Part shown: positions 41,965 through 50,931 of the stretch, piece after piece
How the letters are laid out: every line of letters starts with the position of its first letter
How positions within the stretch are numbered: position 1 is the first letter of the stretch
Position numbers and translations under genes: made by a program
Assembly: GCF_039645585.1 (NCBI RefSeq)
Contig: NZ_CP147915.1
Span: forward strand, 1,488,001 to 1,552,000
From: Sulfurimonas sp. HSL-1656
GTDB taxonomy: Bacteria > Campylobacterota > Campylobacteria > Campylobacterales > Sulfurimonadaceae
Reading direction: 5' to 3'
DNA: 64,000 nt
The notes under the pieces: generated by a model
What the model was told of the DNA's origin: nothing
Databases searched by the model: none
The model's input: only the letters and a program-made list of their open reading frames with translations

Positions 41965-42513
41965 TCAGAACTTCGCGAGCCCCGTTTTCTGTACCACCTT
42001 CAGCACGCCGATGACGGCCATCACCGCCAGGATCTCCCACTGCCAGTAGGCGAGCGCCTTCTGCGCCATGACGAAGTGGACCGTTACCAGCAGCAGGGCG
42101 ACGTAGATGAGCTGGTGGTACCCGTAGAACCTGGCGAAAAGCTTCGGCAGGGAGGTGACGGCCATGAAAAGCAAAATGGCGAAGGCCGTCACCCCGAGAT
42201 AGATGAAAGGCTTTTTCAGCGTCTCGTCGAGAACGCTGGCGGGATCGAGCTCCATATCGAGGATAAGAAAGTTGGAAAAGTGCAGCAGGGCGTAGAAAAA
42301 GGCGAAGAGCCCTACCATCCGCCGGTAGCGCAGCAGCCGGATCTTTTTTCGCACCAATGAGATGGTGGTCGCCGCGTAGAGCAGCGTCAAAGCGCTGTAG
42401 CCGGTCACGCTGTAGATGGCCTTGATGGGGTCTTCCGCCCCGCCGGCGAAGAGGCGGTAGAGCAGGAAGATCAGCGGGGAGAGGCAGAGGAGAAAGAGGA
42501 GCGCTCTTTTCAA
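41965..42513 (-). CDS. msrQ: Protein-methionine-sulfoxide reductase heme-binding subunit MsrQ
   Basis: 182 residues with six hydrophobic segments of the ferric-reductase-like type. H ligands lie in [43 protein letters not shown]. It feeds electrons from quinones to MsrP. The start overlaps the msrP stop by four bases (ATGA), the normal arrangement. Confidence 0.9.
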   Translation of the reverse strand: MKRALLFLLCLSPLIFLLYRLFAGGAEDPIKAIYSVTGYSALTLLYAATTISLVRKKIRLLRYRRMVGLFAFFYALLHFSNFLILDMELDPASVLDETLKKPFIYLGVTAFAILLFMAVTSLPKLFARFYGYHQLIYVALLLVTVHFVMAQKALAYWQWEILAVMAVIGVLKVVQKTGLAKF

Positions 42514-43469
42514 AACTGTTTCCTCAGGTCCATGCCCTTGTAGAGGTGGGCGACCTCTTTCGCGTAGCCGTTGAACAGCTGCGTCGGCTGTTTGAAGAAG
42601 TGCCCCAGTACCCGTTCACGTGCCTGGGACCAGCGGGGGTGGTCGACGTCGGGGTTGACGTTCGCGTAAAAGCCGTATTCGCGGGGGGCGTAGACGTTCC
42701 ATGTGTTCTGCGGCTGGGTGTCGGTGAAGGTGATCCTCACGACCGACTTGATGCTTTTGAAGCCGTACTTCCACGGCACGATGAGGCGGATCGGCGCGCC
42801 GTTCTGCGGCGGGAGGGTGTGGCCGTAGAGGCCGACGGCCATCAGGGTCAGCGGGTGCATCGCCTCGTCCATGCGCAGCCCCTCGACGTAGGGGTAGTCC
42901 AGGGTCGCCAGGAGGCCGCGGCCCTGGTCGGGGAACTGCTCGGGGTCGTACAGGGTCTCGAAACGGACGTACTTCGCCGACGCGAGGGGCTTGGCCATGG
43001 CGATAAGCCTCGAGAGTTCGAACCCGATCCACGGCACAACCATCGACCACCCCTCCACGCAGCGGAAGCGGTAGATCCGCTCCTCCAGCGGCATCTGCTT
43101 CATCAGCTCCCAGACGTCCAGCTCGAGCGGTTGCTCGACCATCCCGTCGACGGTCAGTTTCCACGGCTCGCTTTTGAAGCGCTTTGAAAGGGGCTTGACC
43201 CCCTTTTTGCTCGTCGTGAACTCGTAGAAGTTGTTGTATGAGGTGATCTGCTCGTAGGTGTTGAGTTCGAGTCCTCCCGCGTTGGGGTCTTTGGCATAGT
43301 CGAGGTTGACGGCGGGCAGATGCTCTTTCGCGGCCAGCTCCAGCACCGCCGCCGTGCTCACCAGGCTCGCCGCCCCCAGCTTCAGGAATTTCCTGCGTTC
43401 GTCGAAGAGTGCCTCTTCCGTCACGTCGGCTTCGCGCAGCGGCCGGTTTTCGTATCGCGTGCGTTGCAT
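42510..43469 (-). CDS. msrP: Protein-methionine-sulfoxide reductase catalytic subunit MsrP
   Basis: 319 residues. A twin-arginine motif RRKFLKLG at ~26-33 sends it folded to the periplasm. The oxidoreductase molybdopterin domain contains [15 protein letters not shown], with the Mo-ligand Cys, and [19 protein letters not shown]. MsrP repairs oxidised methionines in envelope proteins. GGAGCG precedes the ATG. Operon with msrQ. Confidence 0.93.
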   Translation of the reverse strand: MQRTRYENRPLREADVTEEALFDERRKFLKLGAASLVSTAAVLELAAKEHLPAVNLDYAKDPNAGGLELNTYEQITSYNNFYEFTTSKKGVKPLSKRFKSEPWKLTVDGMVEQPLELDVWELMKQMPLEERIYRFRCVEGWSMVVPWIGFELSRLIAMAKPLASAKYVRFETLYDPEQFPDQGRGLLATLDYPYVEGLRMDEAMHPLTLMAVGLYGHTLPPQNGAPIRLIVPWKYGFKSIKSVVRITFTDTQPQNTWNVYAPREYGFYANVNPDVDHPRWSQARERVLGHFFKQPTQLFNGYAKEVAHLYKGMDLRKQF

Positions 43470-43598
43470 GGTCGCTCCTTTTCGGGCGTTTTACCTTTAC
43501 TATTACTATACGCCCGGCGCATAAATAGTTCAAAAACGCCCATGGCCGTGTTGGGCGGACAGATGCTACAATGGCGCAAACAAAACAGGGAGGGCGGT

Positions 43599-44102
43599 AT
43601 GAAGGAGCTGCGCTATCTTGCCCATTACCCCGAGACGCTCCAGGCCCAGGTGCGCCGCCTGATCGAAAGCGGGAAGCTCGGCGATTTCCTGCTGCAGAAG
43701 TACCCCGAAGCGCACACCCTCTCCACCGACGGCGCGCTCTACGACTACGCCGACGCCATGCGCAGTGCGCACATGCGCAACTCCCAGCCCCTGCACAAGG
43801 TCGTCTATGACACGAAGATCAGTGTCGTCGACGACGCCCTGGGGATGCACACCCGCATCTCGAAGGTGCACGGAGGCCGGGTGCGCTCCCGGCGGGAGAT
43901 CCGCATCGCCTCCCTTTTCAAGCGGGTGCCCGAGCCCTTCTTGCAGATGATCGTCGCCCACGAACTGGCCCACCTCAAAGAGCGCGACCACAACAAGGCC
44001 TTTTACAACCTCTGCGAGCACATGGCCCCCGGCTACCACCAGCTGGAGTTCGACCTGCGTCTCTACCTGACCCACCTGGAGCACGCCGGGAAACTCTACT
44101 GA
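43599..44102 (+). CDS. YgjP-like zinc metallopeptidase-fold protein
   Basis: 167 residues from the ATG at 43599 (GGGAGG upstream); a much longer upstream frame is rejected. Zinc site HELAHLKERDH at 121-131 (H121-E-x-x-H125 ... H131), followed by FYNLCEHMAPGY. This matches the YgjP/DUF45 (M48-like) family. Biological substrate unknown. Divergent from msrPQ. Confidence 0.85.
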   Translation: MKELRYLAHYPETLQAQVRRLIESGKLGDFLLQKYPEAHTLSTDGALYDYADAMRSAHMRNSQPLHKVVYDTKISVVDDALGMHTRISKVHGGRVRSRREIRIASLFKRVPEPFLQMIVAHELAHLKERDHNKAFYNLCEHMAPGYHQLEFDLRLYLTHLEHAGKLY

Positions 44103-44168
44103 CCCCGCACCGCGTTTTCCCCTGCACGCTATAATGGCGCCTTTCCATACCCTTTATAAAGGCAACCA

Positions 44169-45050
44169 ATGAAGATGTTTTTTTCCCGCCTGGCGGCACT
44201 CCTTTTGATCGTTGCGGCATTTGGCGGCTGTTTTGAGCCCAAGACCCCCCAGGAGGCTGCGGCAGCGTTCTGGAAGGCAGTTGAGCAGAACGATGCAGGC
44301 GATGCGGTCCGCTACTCCACCCTGGAAGACGAGGCGGCGTTCGACGCCTTCGGACACGTATGGGAAGGGGCCGAAGCGACGGTCGAACAGGTCCTCATCG
44401 AAGGGCGAAGAGCGCAGATCGTGTCTCGCATCAGTGCACCGGAAGGGCGTGAACTGCCCGCCACCGTGACGACCTACCTCGTCCAGCGCGACGAGACCTG
44501 GTTCGTCGACTACGAGCGTACGGCGGAGGGATTGCGCGGCAACGCCCTCTCCGCCCTCTTTTCGGAACTGACCAAGTTCACCCGGGAGCTGACGGGACAG
44601 CTCAGCGCCACCTCCGACGACCTGCAGCAGCAGCTCGGGACGATGCGGCAGCAGATGGACGCCTACGCCGAGACGCTGAACCGGCAGATGTCGGACTCCA
44701 TCGAACGCTACGGCAGCGTCCTGCGCGAACAGATCGACGCACTGGGCGCATCGGCCCGCGACGCACTCGACGAACACGGGGAGCAGCTCACACCGCAGGA
44801 GCAGCAGACCCTGAACGACGTCGCCGGGGAGATGGAACACCAAAGCGACACCCTCTCCGAACCGGACGCGGACAACGTGACCGAAGGGACTGAAAAAGCC
44901 CTCGAGGCCCAGGGGATGCTGCTGCAGCTTGATGAAAAGACGCTGGAGCGCTACAAAGCGCAGTGGATCGAGTGGCGCGAACAGTTTGAGAAAGAGGCGA
45001 AAGCCTTCTTCGACACCCTCGATGCCGAACTCCGCAAAGCGAAGGAGTAA
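44169..45050 (+). CDS. Lipoprotein, DUF4878-like, with long helical C-terminus
   Basis: 293 residues. Lipoprotein signal ending AFGGC (Cys21), then a ~100-residue NTF2-like DUF4878 domain (PQEAAAAFWKAVEQNDAGDAVRYST ... TYLVQRDETWFVDYERT). A ~150-residue Gln/Asp/Glu-rich helical region follows, probably coiled coil. Attached to a membrane on the periplasmic side. TATAAT at 44129-44134 and AAAGGCAACC before the ATG. Function unknown. Confidence 0.78.
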   Translation: MKMFFSRLAALLLIVAAFGGCFEPKTPQEAAAAFWKAVEQNDAGDAVRYSTLEDEAAFDAFGHVWEGAEATVEQVLIEGRRAQIVSRISAPEGRELPATVTTYLVQRDETWFVDYERTAEGLRGNALSALFSELTKFTRELTGQLSATSDDLQQQLGTMRQQMDAYAETLNRQMSDSIERYGSVLREQIDALGASARDALDEHGEQLTPQEQQTLNDVAGEMEHQSDTLSEPDADNVTEGTEKALEAQGMLLQLDEKTLERYKAQWIEWREQFEKEAKAFFDTLDAELRKAKE

Positions 45051-45160
45051 GGCACACCCCTCTCTGCCGGTCACGCCCAGTCCGCTCTTTCTCTCCAGAA
45101 GCTTTTAAATTTTTTTAAAAATATGTTTAATAAAGTTATTAATGTTACAATTATTTTCCC

Positions 45161-45180
45161 CGGCACCAATTCCGGTGCCG
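45161..45180 (+). promoter_or_regulatory. 5'-leader hairpin before SPOR-like gene
   Basis: CGGCACC and GGTGCCG form a perfect 7-bp stem with loop AATTCC, ending 15 bases before the ATG and just before AAGGAG. A hairpin of related sequence precedes the paralogue at 46386. Confidence 0.5.
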
Positions 45181-45195
45181 CCGAGAAGGAGAACC

Positions 45196-45822
45196 ATGCG
45201 ACCGATCATCGCGACACTACTACTGTTTATCACGGCGGCGTCCCTCGCGGCTGCCACCACCAAGGTCATCGTCGTCGGGGCGTTCCATACCCCCGAACAG
45301 GCGCAGCAGCGCGTCGACACCCTCAAAGGGTATCTGCGCTATGAACCGGAGAGCTACGCCCTGCAGCGCGCCGGATACTACACCTACGGCGTGCGAAGTG
45401 CAGCGCCCTACTACGTCGCGGTACTGTACAATTTCCGCAATTTCGACGAAGTGCTGACCGTGCGCAACAGCATCAAGAAGATCTACCCCGACGCCTACCT
45501 GAAGAACAACATGGATTTTACGCGCCCGTTCGGTGCCGCTGCTGAACGCATGGCGGCCGATGAGAGCGCGGCATTCGCTCCGGCGGCCGTCTCTGCCGAG
45601 GTCATGGCGGAAAGCGTCGCAACGGCGACGGACACGACCGTCGTCGCTACGGTACCGGGGACAGAAGTGACGGCGGTGACCACTCCCGCGGCACTCTCAT
45701 CGGCTTCCCTTTCCCCGGAAACGACGGGACCGTCCTTCCTGCCGCTGCTGATCGCCGAACTGCTCGGCGGGGCGGCGTTCATTATGCTCTTTGCAGGAAG
45801 ACGCCAGCCGGTGCAAGCCTAA
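45196..45822 (+). CDS. SPOR-like secreted protein with C-terminal membrane anchor
   Basis: 208 residues from the ATG at 45196 (AAGGAG). Signal peptide (~1-19), a ~80-residue SPOR-like repeat (VIVVGAFHTPEQAQQRVDTLKGYLRYEPE ... YYVAVLYNFRNFDEVLTVRNSIKKIYPDAYL), a Thr/Ala-rich disordered linker and a C-terminal hydrophobic anchor (PLLIAELLGGAAFIMLFAGRR). SPOR domains bind denuded peptidoglycan. Paralogue of 46386-47336, which has two copies of the repeat. Role in cell envelope inferred. Confidence 0.72.
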   Translation: MRPIIATLLLFITAASLAAATTKVIVVGAFHTPEQAQQRVDTLKGYLRYEPESYALQRAGYYTYGVRSAAPYYVAVLYNFRNFDEVLTVRNSIKKIYPDAYLKNNMDFTRPFGAAAERMAADESAAFAPAAVSAEVMAESVATATDTTVVATVPGTEVTAVTTPAALSSASLSPETTGPSFLPLLIAELLGGAAFIMLFAGRRQPVQA

Positions 45823-45827
45823 CCCGC

Positions 45828-46166
45828 TTAGATCTGCTTCACACTGAGGATCGATCCTGACGGGTCGATCTCTACCGCAAGCTGCACCGTGCAGCACTCC
45901 CCCCGGTAATTCTGTGCCGTAAACACGGTCACGACGCGCACGTTGTTTCCCTCGCCTTCGCTGCAGCTGCAGAGGGGCTCGAAGCTGTCCGGTACTCTCA
46001 GACGTTTCCGGATGTAGCGTGTCACGGCAGTATGGATGCCGCCACCCTGTCCGGGCTGCCGCTGCGCATGTGCAGTGCAGAAGCCGTTTTCGCAGCGTGC
46101 CGCCGCAGATGCCATTGCAGCGCCGTGGCGCTGCAGGGGTTTTCGGGATGTCGGTATCATGGTCAT
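45828..46166 (-). CDS. Hypothetical small cysteine-containing protein
   Basis: 112 residues. The N-terminal part is low-complexity, the C-terminal half (LCSCSEGEGNNVRVVTVFTAQNYRGECC) has clustered Cys. GGAAAA precedes the ATG. Positioned between two paralogous genes on the opposite strand, with no overlap. No family is recognised; it may be a real small gene or a chance frame. Confidence 0.45.
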   Translation of the reverse strand: MTMIPTSRKPLQRHGAAMASAAARCENGFCTAHAQRQPGQGGGIHTAVTRYIRKRLRVPDSFEPLCSCSEGEGNNVRVVTVFTAQNYRGECCTVQLAVEIDPSGSILSVKQI

Positions 46167-46349
46167 CGTGTTTTCCTGCGCAGATCTTCGTTGGCCGCCA
46201 CTTTACCCCCTTTGCACTACAGCAGGGTTACAAAAATGATGTTTTTATTGTTAAATCTTCTAAAATGTTAAAAAACGGCAAAACACACCGATTTTTGCAA
46301 CAGAAAAAAGTTAGACAAAGTTCCGAGTGCTAAAATTGTCTTCTTTCAT

Positions 46350-46366
46350 TGGTGCGTTCGGCACCA
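46350..46366 (+). promoter_or_regulatory. 5'-leader hairpin before second SPOR-like gene
   Basis: TGGTGC and GCACCA form a 6-bp stem with loop GTTCG, about 20 bases before the ATG at 46386. Comparable in position and sequence to the hairpin at 45161-45180. A TAAAAT box lies at 46331-46336. Confidence 0.45.
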
Positions 46367-46385
46367 TATTCGTCAAAGGAGTTCC

Positions 46386-47336
46386 ATGCGTCTGGCCACC
46401 CTATCGTTCTTTCTGTCTCTGTTGGTGCTCCCGCTCGCAGCCGCAACGTCAGAAGCCATTATCGCAGGGGCGTTCCAAACGGAACAGGATGCAAAACAGC
46501 GCATCGAGGCGCTGCAGTGGTACCTCCAGCAGGACCCGGAGACCAGTTCCCTCCAGGCCGCGGGCGTCTTTACCTACAGCGTGCGCAGCGCCGTGCCGGA
46601 CTACCTGGCCGTCCTCCACCACTTCCGCACAACCGAGGAGCGCCGCACCGTGCTGCGCACCATCCAGAAACTGCATCCGGATGCGTTCACGACCAACGGC
46701 GGGGAGATCATCGCCGGCGTCTTCAAAAGCAAACGCGAGGCACAGCAGCGCAATGAAGCGCTGCAGTGGTACCTCCAACACAACCCGGACACCAGCCGTC
46801 TTCAGAATGAAAACGCTTTCGCCTATGCCGTCAGCGGCGGGAGCAAGAACTACCTGACCGTCCTGGAGCAGTTCCACCACAAGCGGGATATCCAGACGAT
46901 CCTCGGCAGTATCCGGAAACTGCACCCCAACGCTTATGTCGAGAACGACCTCAACAGCCTGAAACCCTTTGTCACCCAGCCGCTCGAACCGCAGGCCCAC
47001 ACGACCATCAAAACGCCCGCGCCGGAGATCGAGGCCGCCGCCCGCGCCGCCGCTGCCCCGGAACCGGAACCGGAGACCCTCCCCGCGGCCCTGCCTGAAA
47101 GTACCAAAACCACGGTGATCGAGAACGACGCCGAAGCGCCCGTACTGCAGCAGACGCCGGCCGCCAAACATATCCCGGCAACGCAGGAGTTTGAACGCAC
47201 GACACCGTTCGAGATCTCGGATGCGTCCGAAGTCTCGGACGAGTCCATGCTCTCCTCCGTCATCACCCTCCTGCTCGCCGAACTGCTGCTCGGCGGCGCC
47301 GCACTGATGCTTTTTTTCAGACAGCGCCCGAACTGA
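46386..47336 (+). CDS. Secreted protein with two SPOR-like repeats and membrane anchor
   Basis: 316 residues. Signal peptide (~1-20), then two SPOR-like repeats (AIIAGAFQTEQDAKQRIEAL... and IIAGVFKSKREAQQRNEAL...), each with the WYLQ-x-P-T-S-LQ signature. A Pro/Ala/Glu-rich linker follows, then a C-terminal anchor (LLLAELLLGGAALMLFF) with the same LAELL-GGAA motif as the paralogue at 45196. Probably peptidoglycan-associated. Tandem-gene duplication with internal repeat duplication is evident. Confidence 0.75.
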   Translation: MRLATLSFFLSLLVLPLAAATSEAIIAGAFQTEQDAKQRIEALQWYLQQDPETSSLQAAGVFTYSVRSAVPDYLAVLHHFRTTEERRTVLRTIQKLHPDAFTTNGGEIIAGVFKSKREAQQRNEALQWYLQHNPDTSRLQNENAFAYAVSGGSKNYLTVLEQFHHKRDIQTILGSIRKLHPNAYVENDLNSLKPFVTQPLEPQAHTTIKTPAPEIEAAARAAAAPEPEPETLPAALPESTKTTVIENDAEAPVLQQTPAAKHIPATQEFERTTPFEISDASEVSDESMLSSVITLLLAELLLGGAALMLFFRQRPN

Positions 47337-47406
47337 ACGCCGAACCCCCTGCCCGAAATGCCGCTGAGCGTGCAGCGGTATGAATCTATCTTGCACAGGT
47401 ACAGCC

Positions 47407-47580
47407 ATGGAAACACTCTACTGCCTTCACTGCGACAAAAGCTACCGGGTCCGACCCGAAGATATCCTCCTCGTGCAGCAAAACAGTCCTGCCCTTGAAA
47501 AAAAAGGGGAGCAGTACCGTTTCACCGTAGGCTGCTTTTTCAAAACGCTGACGGCACTCAAAAACGAACGTACCCGCTAA
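47407..47580 (+). CDS. Small CxxC protein
   Basis: 57 residues from the ATG at 47407. METLYCLHCDKSYRV carries one CxxC pair and a further Cys follows at VGCFFKTL, suggesting a partial zinc ribbon. No partner pair is present, so metal binding would need dimerisation. No clear ribosome site. Short and unrecognised. Confidence 0.5.
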   Translation: METLYCLHCDKSYRVRPEDILLVQQNSPALEKKGEQYRFTVGCFFKTLTALKNERTR

Positions 47581-47646
47581 GCGCTGTATCTCACAATTAT
47601 TTAACGATTTCCCGTTATACTGAAGCTATCAATTAAGGAGGATACG

Positions 47647-48585
47647 ATGCGATACAGCAACTTCATATCCGTCGCAGCCGCACTGCTCATCGGCTCGGCC
47701 GGGCTTTATGCGGCCCCCGACCATGACAACAGGAAGGATAACGACAGAGGCGGTTCGAAGCAGGAGCGCTCTTATGAGAAACAGGACCGTTCCTATAATA
47801 AGCAGGATCGTTCCTACAACCAGAGCCGTTCCGGTAACCAGGGTAACGCCCTGGGGCAGGAGATACGCCGTGACCATAACCAGCCTTCCAAAGGTGAGAT
47901 CCGCCGTGAAGAGGTACGCCGTTCCGAACCTCAAAAGTACACACCCCATCCGGTCAAACCCGCGCCGGTCGTCCGCCCGCAACAGCGTGAAGAGTACAGG
48001 CACACCGAGCAGCGTACGGTCCGCCCGCCGAAGGTGGACTACCGCGACGGCAAACGGATCTATCCGCCTGCCAAGGGTGACATCGTCCGTATCGACAAGC
48101 ACAAGCGCTATTACCGCCCGCCGGGGGCCCGTCCTCTGACCTATTATCAGCGCCCGGGCTATGTGGTACACAGTCTGCCGCGTCTGGCGATCTCCCTGAG
48201 CCTCGGCGCGCTCTCGTTCTACTATGCCGACGGTCTCTATTACCGCCATCACGACGGCGGGTTTATCGTCACCGTTCCGCCGGTAGGCCTCGTGGTCCGT
48301 ACCCTTCCGGTGGGCTACACCGTCTTCGTACACAGCGGACGCACGTACTACTACTATGCGGACGTCTACTATACCTGGGACAACTACCGCAACGCCTACC
48401 GCGTCGTCAAGCCGCCGGTGGCCTATTATGATGTCGAATTCGCTCCCGGCCAGGTACTCGACAGCCTCCCCGACGGTGCCTACAGCGTCACGATCAACGG
48501 GGCGCAGTACTACCGCTATGCGGACACCTACTTCATGCAGGCGATCCAGGGGGACCGTATCGTCTATATCGTCGTCACGCCGTAA
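47647..48585 (+). CDS. DUF6515-type secreted protein
   Basis: 312 residues: signal peptide (~1-23), a ~120-residue low-complexity basic/polar stretch with short repeats (EKQDRSYNKQDRSYNQ), then a hydrophobic segment (SLPRLAISLSLGALSFYYADGLYY). A Tyr-rich C-terminal domain follows (VPPVGLVVRTLPVGYTVFV, GVTYYYYADVYYTW-like). This layout fits DUF6515 family proteins of unknown role. AAGGAGGATACG precedes the ATG. Confidence 0.75.
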   Translation: MRYSNFISVAAALLIGSAGLYAAPDHDNRKDNDRGGSKQERSYEKQDRSYNKQDRSYNQSRSGNQGNALGQEIRRDHNQPSKGEIRREEVRRSEPQKYTPHPVKPAPVVRPQQREEYRHTEQRTVRPPKVDYRDGKRIYPPAKGDIVRIDKHKRYYRPPGARPLTYYQRPGYVVHSLPRLAISLSLGALSFYYADGLYYRHHDGGFIVTVPPVGLVVRTLPVGYTVFVHSGRTYYYYADVYYTWDNYRNAYRVVKPPVAYYDVEFAPGQVLDSLPDGAYSVTINGAQYYRYADTYFMQAIQGDRIVYIVVTP

Positions 48586-48595
48586 GACGGCACCG

Positions 48596-49171
48596 ATGAT
48601 CCCCTTCAACCATCTCGGTTGGGCCTTCAGCCGCTTCGGGGCGGCCGTCTACCCCGAGACTGCCGTCGCGCAGCTCTGCATCTGCCTGCACGCCCTCCCC
48701 CCCGACGCCGATATCCTCGACCTCGGCGCGGGAACGGGCACCCTCGCCAACTACGCCCTCGGCTGCCGCAACGATTTAAGACCCGTCGCCGCCGACCCGG
48801 CCGAAGGGATGCTGCGCTATGTCCCCGAGACGGTCGGGCGTGTCATCGCCAGGGCCGAAGCCCTTCCCTTCGACGCCGACCGCTTTGACGGCATCCTCGT
48901 GGGCGAGGCGCTGCACCATTTCACCGTTCCCGAAGAGGCGCTCGACGAGATTGCCCGCGTCCTCCGCCCCGGCGGACTCCTGTTCGTCTACGATTTCGAC
49001 CCCTCCACCCTCCTTGGCAACCTGCTGCGGCGGGCGGAGAAACTGCTGGGGGAGCCGGGGCATTTCTATCCGCCGGAGACGCTGGCTTCGCTGCTTCGGG
49101 AGCGCGGTTTTTCCACTACCGTCAACCGTTACGGCTGGCGCTACAGCCTCGCCGCCCTGTTGGAGGCATAG
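48596..49171 (+). CDS. Class I SAM-dependent methyltransferase
   Basis: 191 residues from the ATG at 48596. Motif I ILDLGAGTGTLANYAL, motif II DPAEGMLRYV, ARAEALPFDADRFDGILVGEALHHF and IARVLRPGGLLFVYDFDPS are the standard type-11 (UbiE/BioC-like) pattern. Substrate unknown; a lipid, quinone or small molecule is possible. It starts 10 bp after the DUF6515 stop on the same strand. Confidence 0.85.
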   Translation: MIPFNHLGWAFSRFGAAVYPETAVAQLCICLHALPPDADILDLGAGTGTLANYALGCRNDLRPVAADPAEGMLRYVPETVGRVIARAEALPFDADRFDGILVGEALHHFTVPEEALDEIARVLRPGGLLFVYDFDPSTLLGNLLRRAEKLLGEPGHFYPPETLASLLRERGFSTTVNRYGWRYSLAALLEA

Positions 49172-49240
49172 GCCCGGACGTTTGTCGATTTCCCCCCTTT
49201 CATTGTAGAATTGTGCTATCCCAATTCCCAAGGCCTCACC

Positions 49241-49717
49241 ATGCAGATCACGAAAAACAGCCTCGTCACCCTGAACTATGAACTCTCCACCTCCGACGGC
49301 GAGCTGCTCAACCCCGACGACTCCGAACTGATGTATCTCCACGGCGGCTACGGGCAGATCTTTGCCAAGCTGGAAACGGAACTGGAGGGGAAACGGACCG
49401 GGGATGACATCCATGTCACCCTCTCGCCTGCCGAAGCGTTCGGAGAGTACGACGGTTCCCTCCTCGTCGAAGAGGCGCTTTCCGAACTCCCCGACGACCT
49501 AGAGGCGGGCATGGAGATCGAAGGGCACCTCGAATCGCACCCCGAGGACGTCATCATCTACACCGTCAAGGAGATCCGCGGCGACGAAGCGGTTCTTGAC
49601 GGCAACCACCCGCTGGCCGGCCGCAGCCTCGTCTTCGACGGAACGGTCACGGCAGTCGAGCCGCTCGACGATGCCGCCGTCCATGAGATCCTCGAACACG
49701 AGCATCATCACCACTGA
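49241..49717 (+). CDS. FKBP-type peptidyl-prolyl cis-trans isomerase, SlyD-like
   Basis: 158 residues from the ATG at 49241. The FKBP fold has an insert-in-flap domain as in SlyD: VTLNYELSTSDGELL, LHGGYGQIFAKLE, LSPAEAFGEYD, VDGNHPLAG-like segment LDGNHPLAGRSLVFDGTV. The His-rich tail (EHEHHHH) may bind nickel. It catalyses proline isomerisation and chaperones metalloproteins. The last base overlaps the dtd start. Confidence 0.9.
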   Translation: MQITKNSLVTLNYELSTSDGELLNPDDSELMYLHGGYGQIFAKLETELEGKRTGDDIHVTLSPAEAFGEYDGSLLVEEALSELPDDLEAGMEIEGHLESHPEDVIIYTVKEIRGDEAVLDGNHPLAGRSLVFDGTVTAVEPLDDAAVHEILEHEHHHH

Positions 49718-50160
49718 TGCTGGCCGTACTGCAACGCGTCGGCAGCTCTTCCGTCCACGTGGAGGGGCGTGAAGTCGCCGCGATCGGGATGGGGCTCAAC
49801 CTCCTTCTGGGGGTCCTGGAGGGCGATACGGAGGCGGACGCCGACAAGCTGCTCTCCAAAATCCTGACGCTGCGCATCTTCGCCGACGAGGCAGGCAAAA
49901 TGAACCGTTCCCTGCTCGACGTCGGGGGCGAGCTCCTCGTCATCTCCCAGTTTACCCTGGCCGCCGACGTCAAAAAGGGGAGGCGTCCCTCTTTCGATGC
50001 CGCCGCCCGGCCGGAACACGCCGAAACCCTTTACCGTTACTTCATTGACCGGGCATCCGGGAGCGTCCCGGTCTCGCACGGTATCTTCGGTGCCCACATG
50101 GATGTACGCATCGCGAACGACGGGCCGGTGACCATCCTGATCGATTCCAAAACGCTCTGA
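49717..50160 (+). CDS. dtd: D-aminoacyl-tRNA deacylase
   Basis: 147 residues. Dtd signature: MLAVLQRVGSSSVHVEGR, ISQFTLAADVKKGRRPSFDAAA and a late GVFGAHM-type segment (GIFGAHMDVRIANDGPVT). It removes D-amino acids (and Gly) from mischarged tRNA. The ATG overlaps the FKBP stop, and its stop overlaps the next start, so three genes are coupled. Confidence 0.94.
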   Translation: MLAVLQRVGSSSVHVEGREVAAIGMGLNLLLGVLEGDTEADADKLLSKILTLRIFADEAGKMNRSLLDVGGELLVISQFTLAADVKKGRRPSFDAAARPEHAETLYRYFIDRASGSVPVSHGIFGAHMDVRIANDGPVTILIDSKTL

Positions 50161-50819
50161 TGGCAGCGCTTTCCGTGCTCCGGCGCTACGTTTCGCTACC
50201 GCTCATCGTCCTGCTGGCCGCCAACCTCTACCCGCTCTACGGCGTCCTGGAACGGGGATGGGGCGTCTTCGAACTGATCTTTCTCTACTGGATGGAAAAC
50301 ATCGTGATCGGCCTCTTCAATGTCTTCAAGATGATCACCAACCGTCCCGAAGAGCTTGCCGGCAATCTCGGCAAGCTCTTCCTCGTACCCTTTTTTATTT
50401 TCCACTACGGCATGTTCACCTACGTGCACGGCATCTTCGTCATCGCGCTGTTCGCGCCGGAGGAGCTGCACCTGAACGTCTTCGGCCTCGCCGATTACCT
50501 CTACCACCGCGACACCCTGTTCGGCAACGGCATGCTCACCGCCCTGACGCTGCTCATCGTCAGCCATGCCGTCTCCTTCTACGTCGATTATGTCCGCAGC
50601 GGCGACTATGAGCGCACCACCCTCTCCGACTGGATGGGCGCACCCTACGGGCGCGTGGCCGTCCTGCACATCGGCCTGATCGGCGGAGGCTTTCTCGTCG
50701 CGGCCCTGGGCCAGCCCGTCGCCGGACTGATCGTCCTGCTCTTCTTGAAGGTCGGCATGGACGCACGTTCACTCATCCTGCGGCATGACGCGCTGCAGCG
50801 AAAACTGCCGGTGGATTAA
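50160..50819 (+). CDS. DUF6498-type membrane protein
   Basis: 219 residues, about five membrane segments (SLPLIVLLAANLYPLYGVL, FELIFLYWMENIVIGLFNV, and others). FLYWMENIVIGLFN with following F-MI and FFI-HYGMF fits the DUF6498 family, whose function is unknown. Overlaps the dtd stop by one base, implying cotranscription. Confidence 0.78.
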   Translation: MAALSVLRRYVSLPLIVLLAANLYPLYGVLERGWGVFELIFLYWMENIVIGLFNVFKMITNRPEELAGNLGKLFLVPFFIFHYGMFTYVHGIFVIALFAPEELHLNVFGLADYLYHRDTLFGNGMLTALTLLIVSHAVSFYVDYVRSGDYERTTLSDWMGAPYGRVAVLHIGLIGGGFLVAALGQPVAGLIVLLFLKVGMDARSLILRHDALQRKLPVD

Positions 50820-50931
50820 TGTGACTTTTTGATGATCACATTAATCTGATACCTGATTATTTTTTATCCATATTATCGCCGAAAATCTTTCGGCCGTGTC
50901 GTACACTTCGGTATTATTCTCGGAGGTCATT

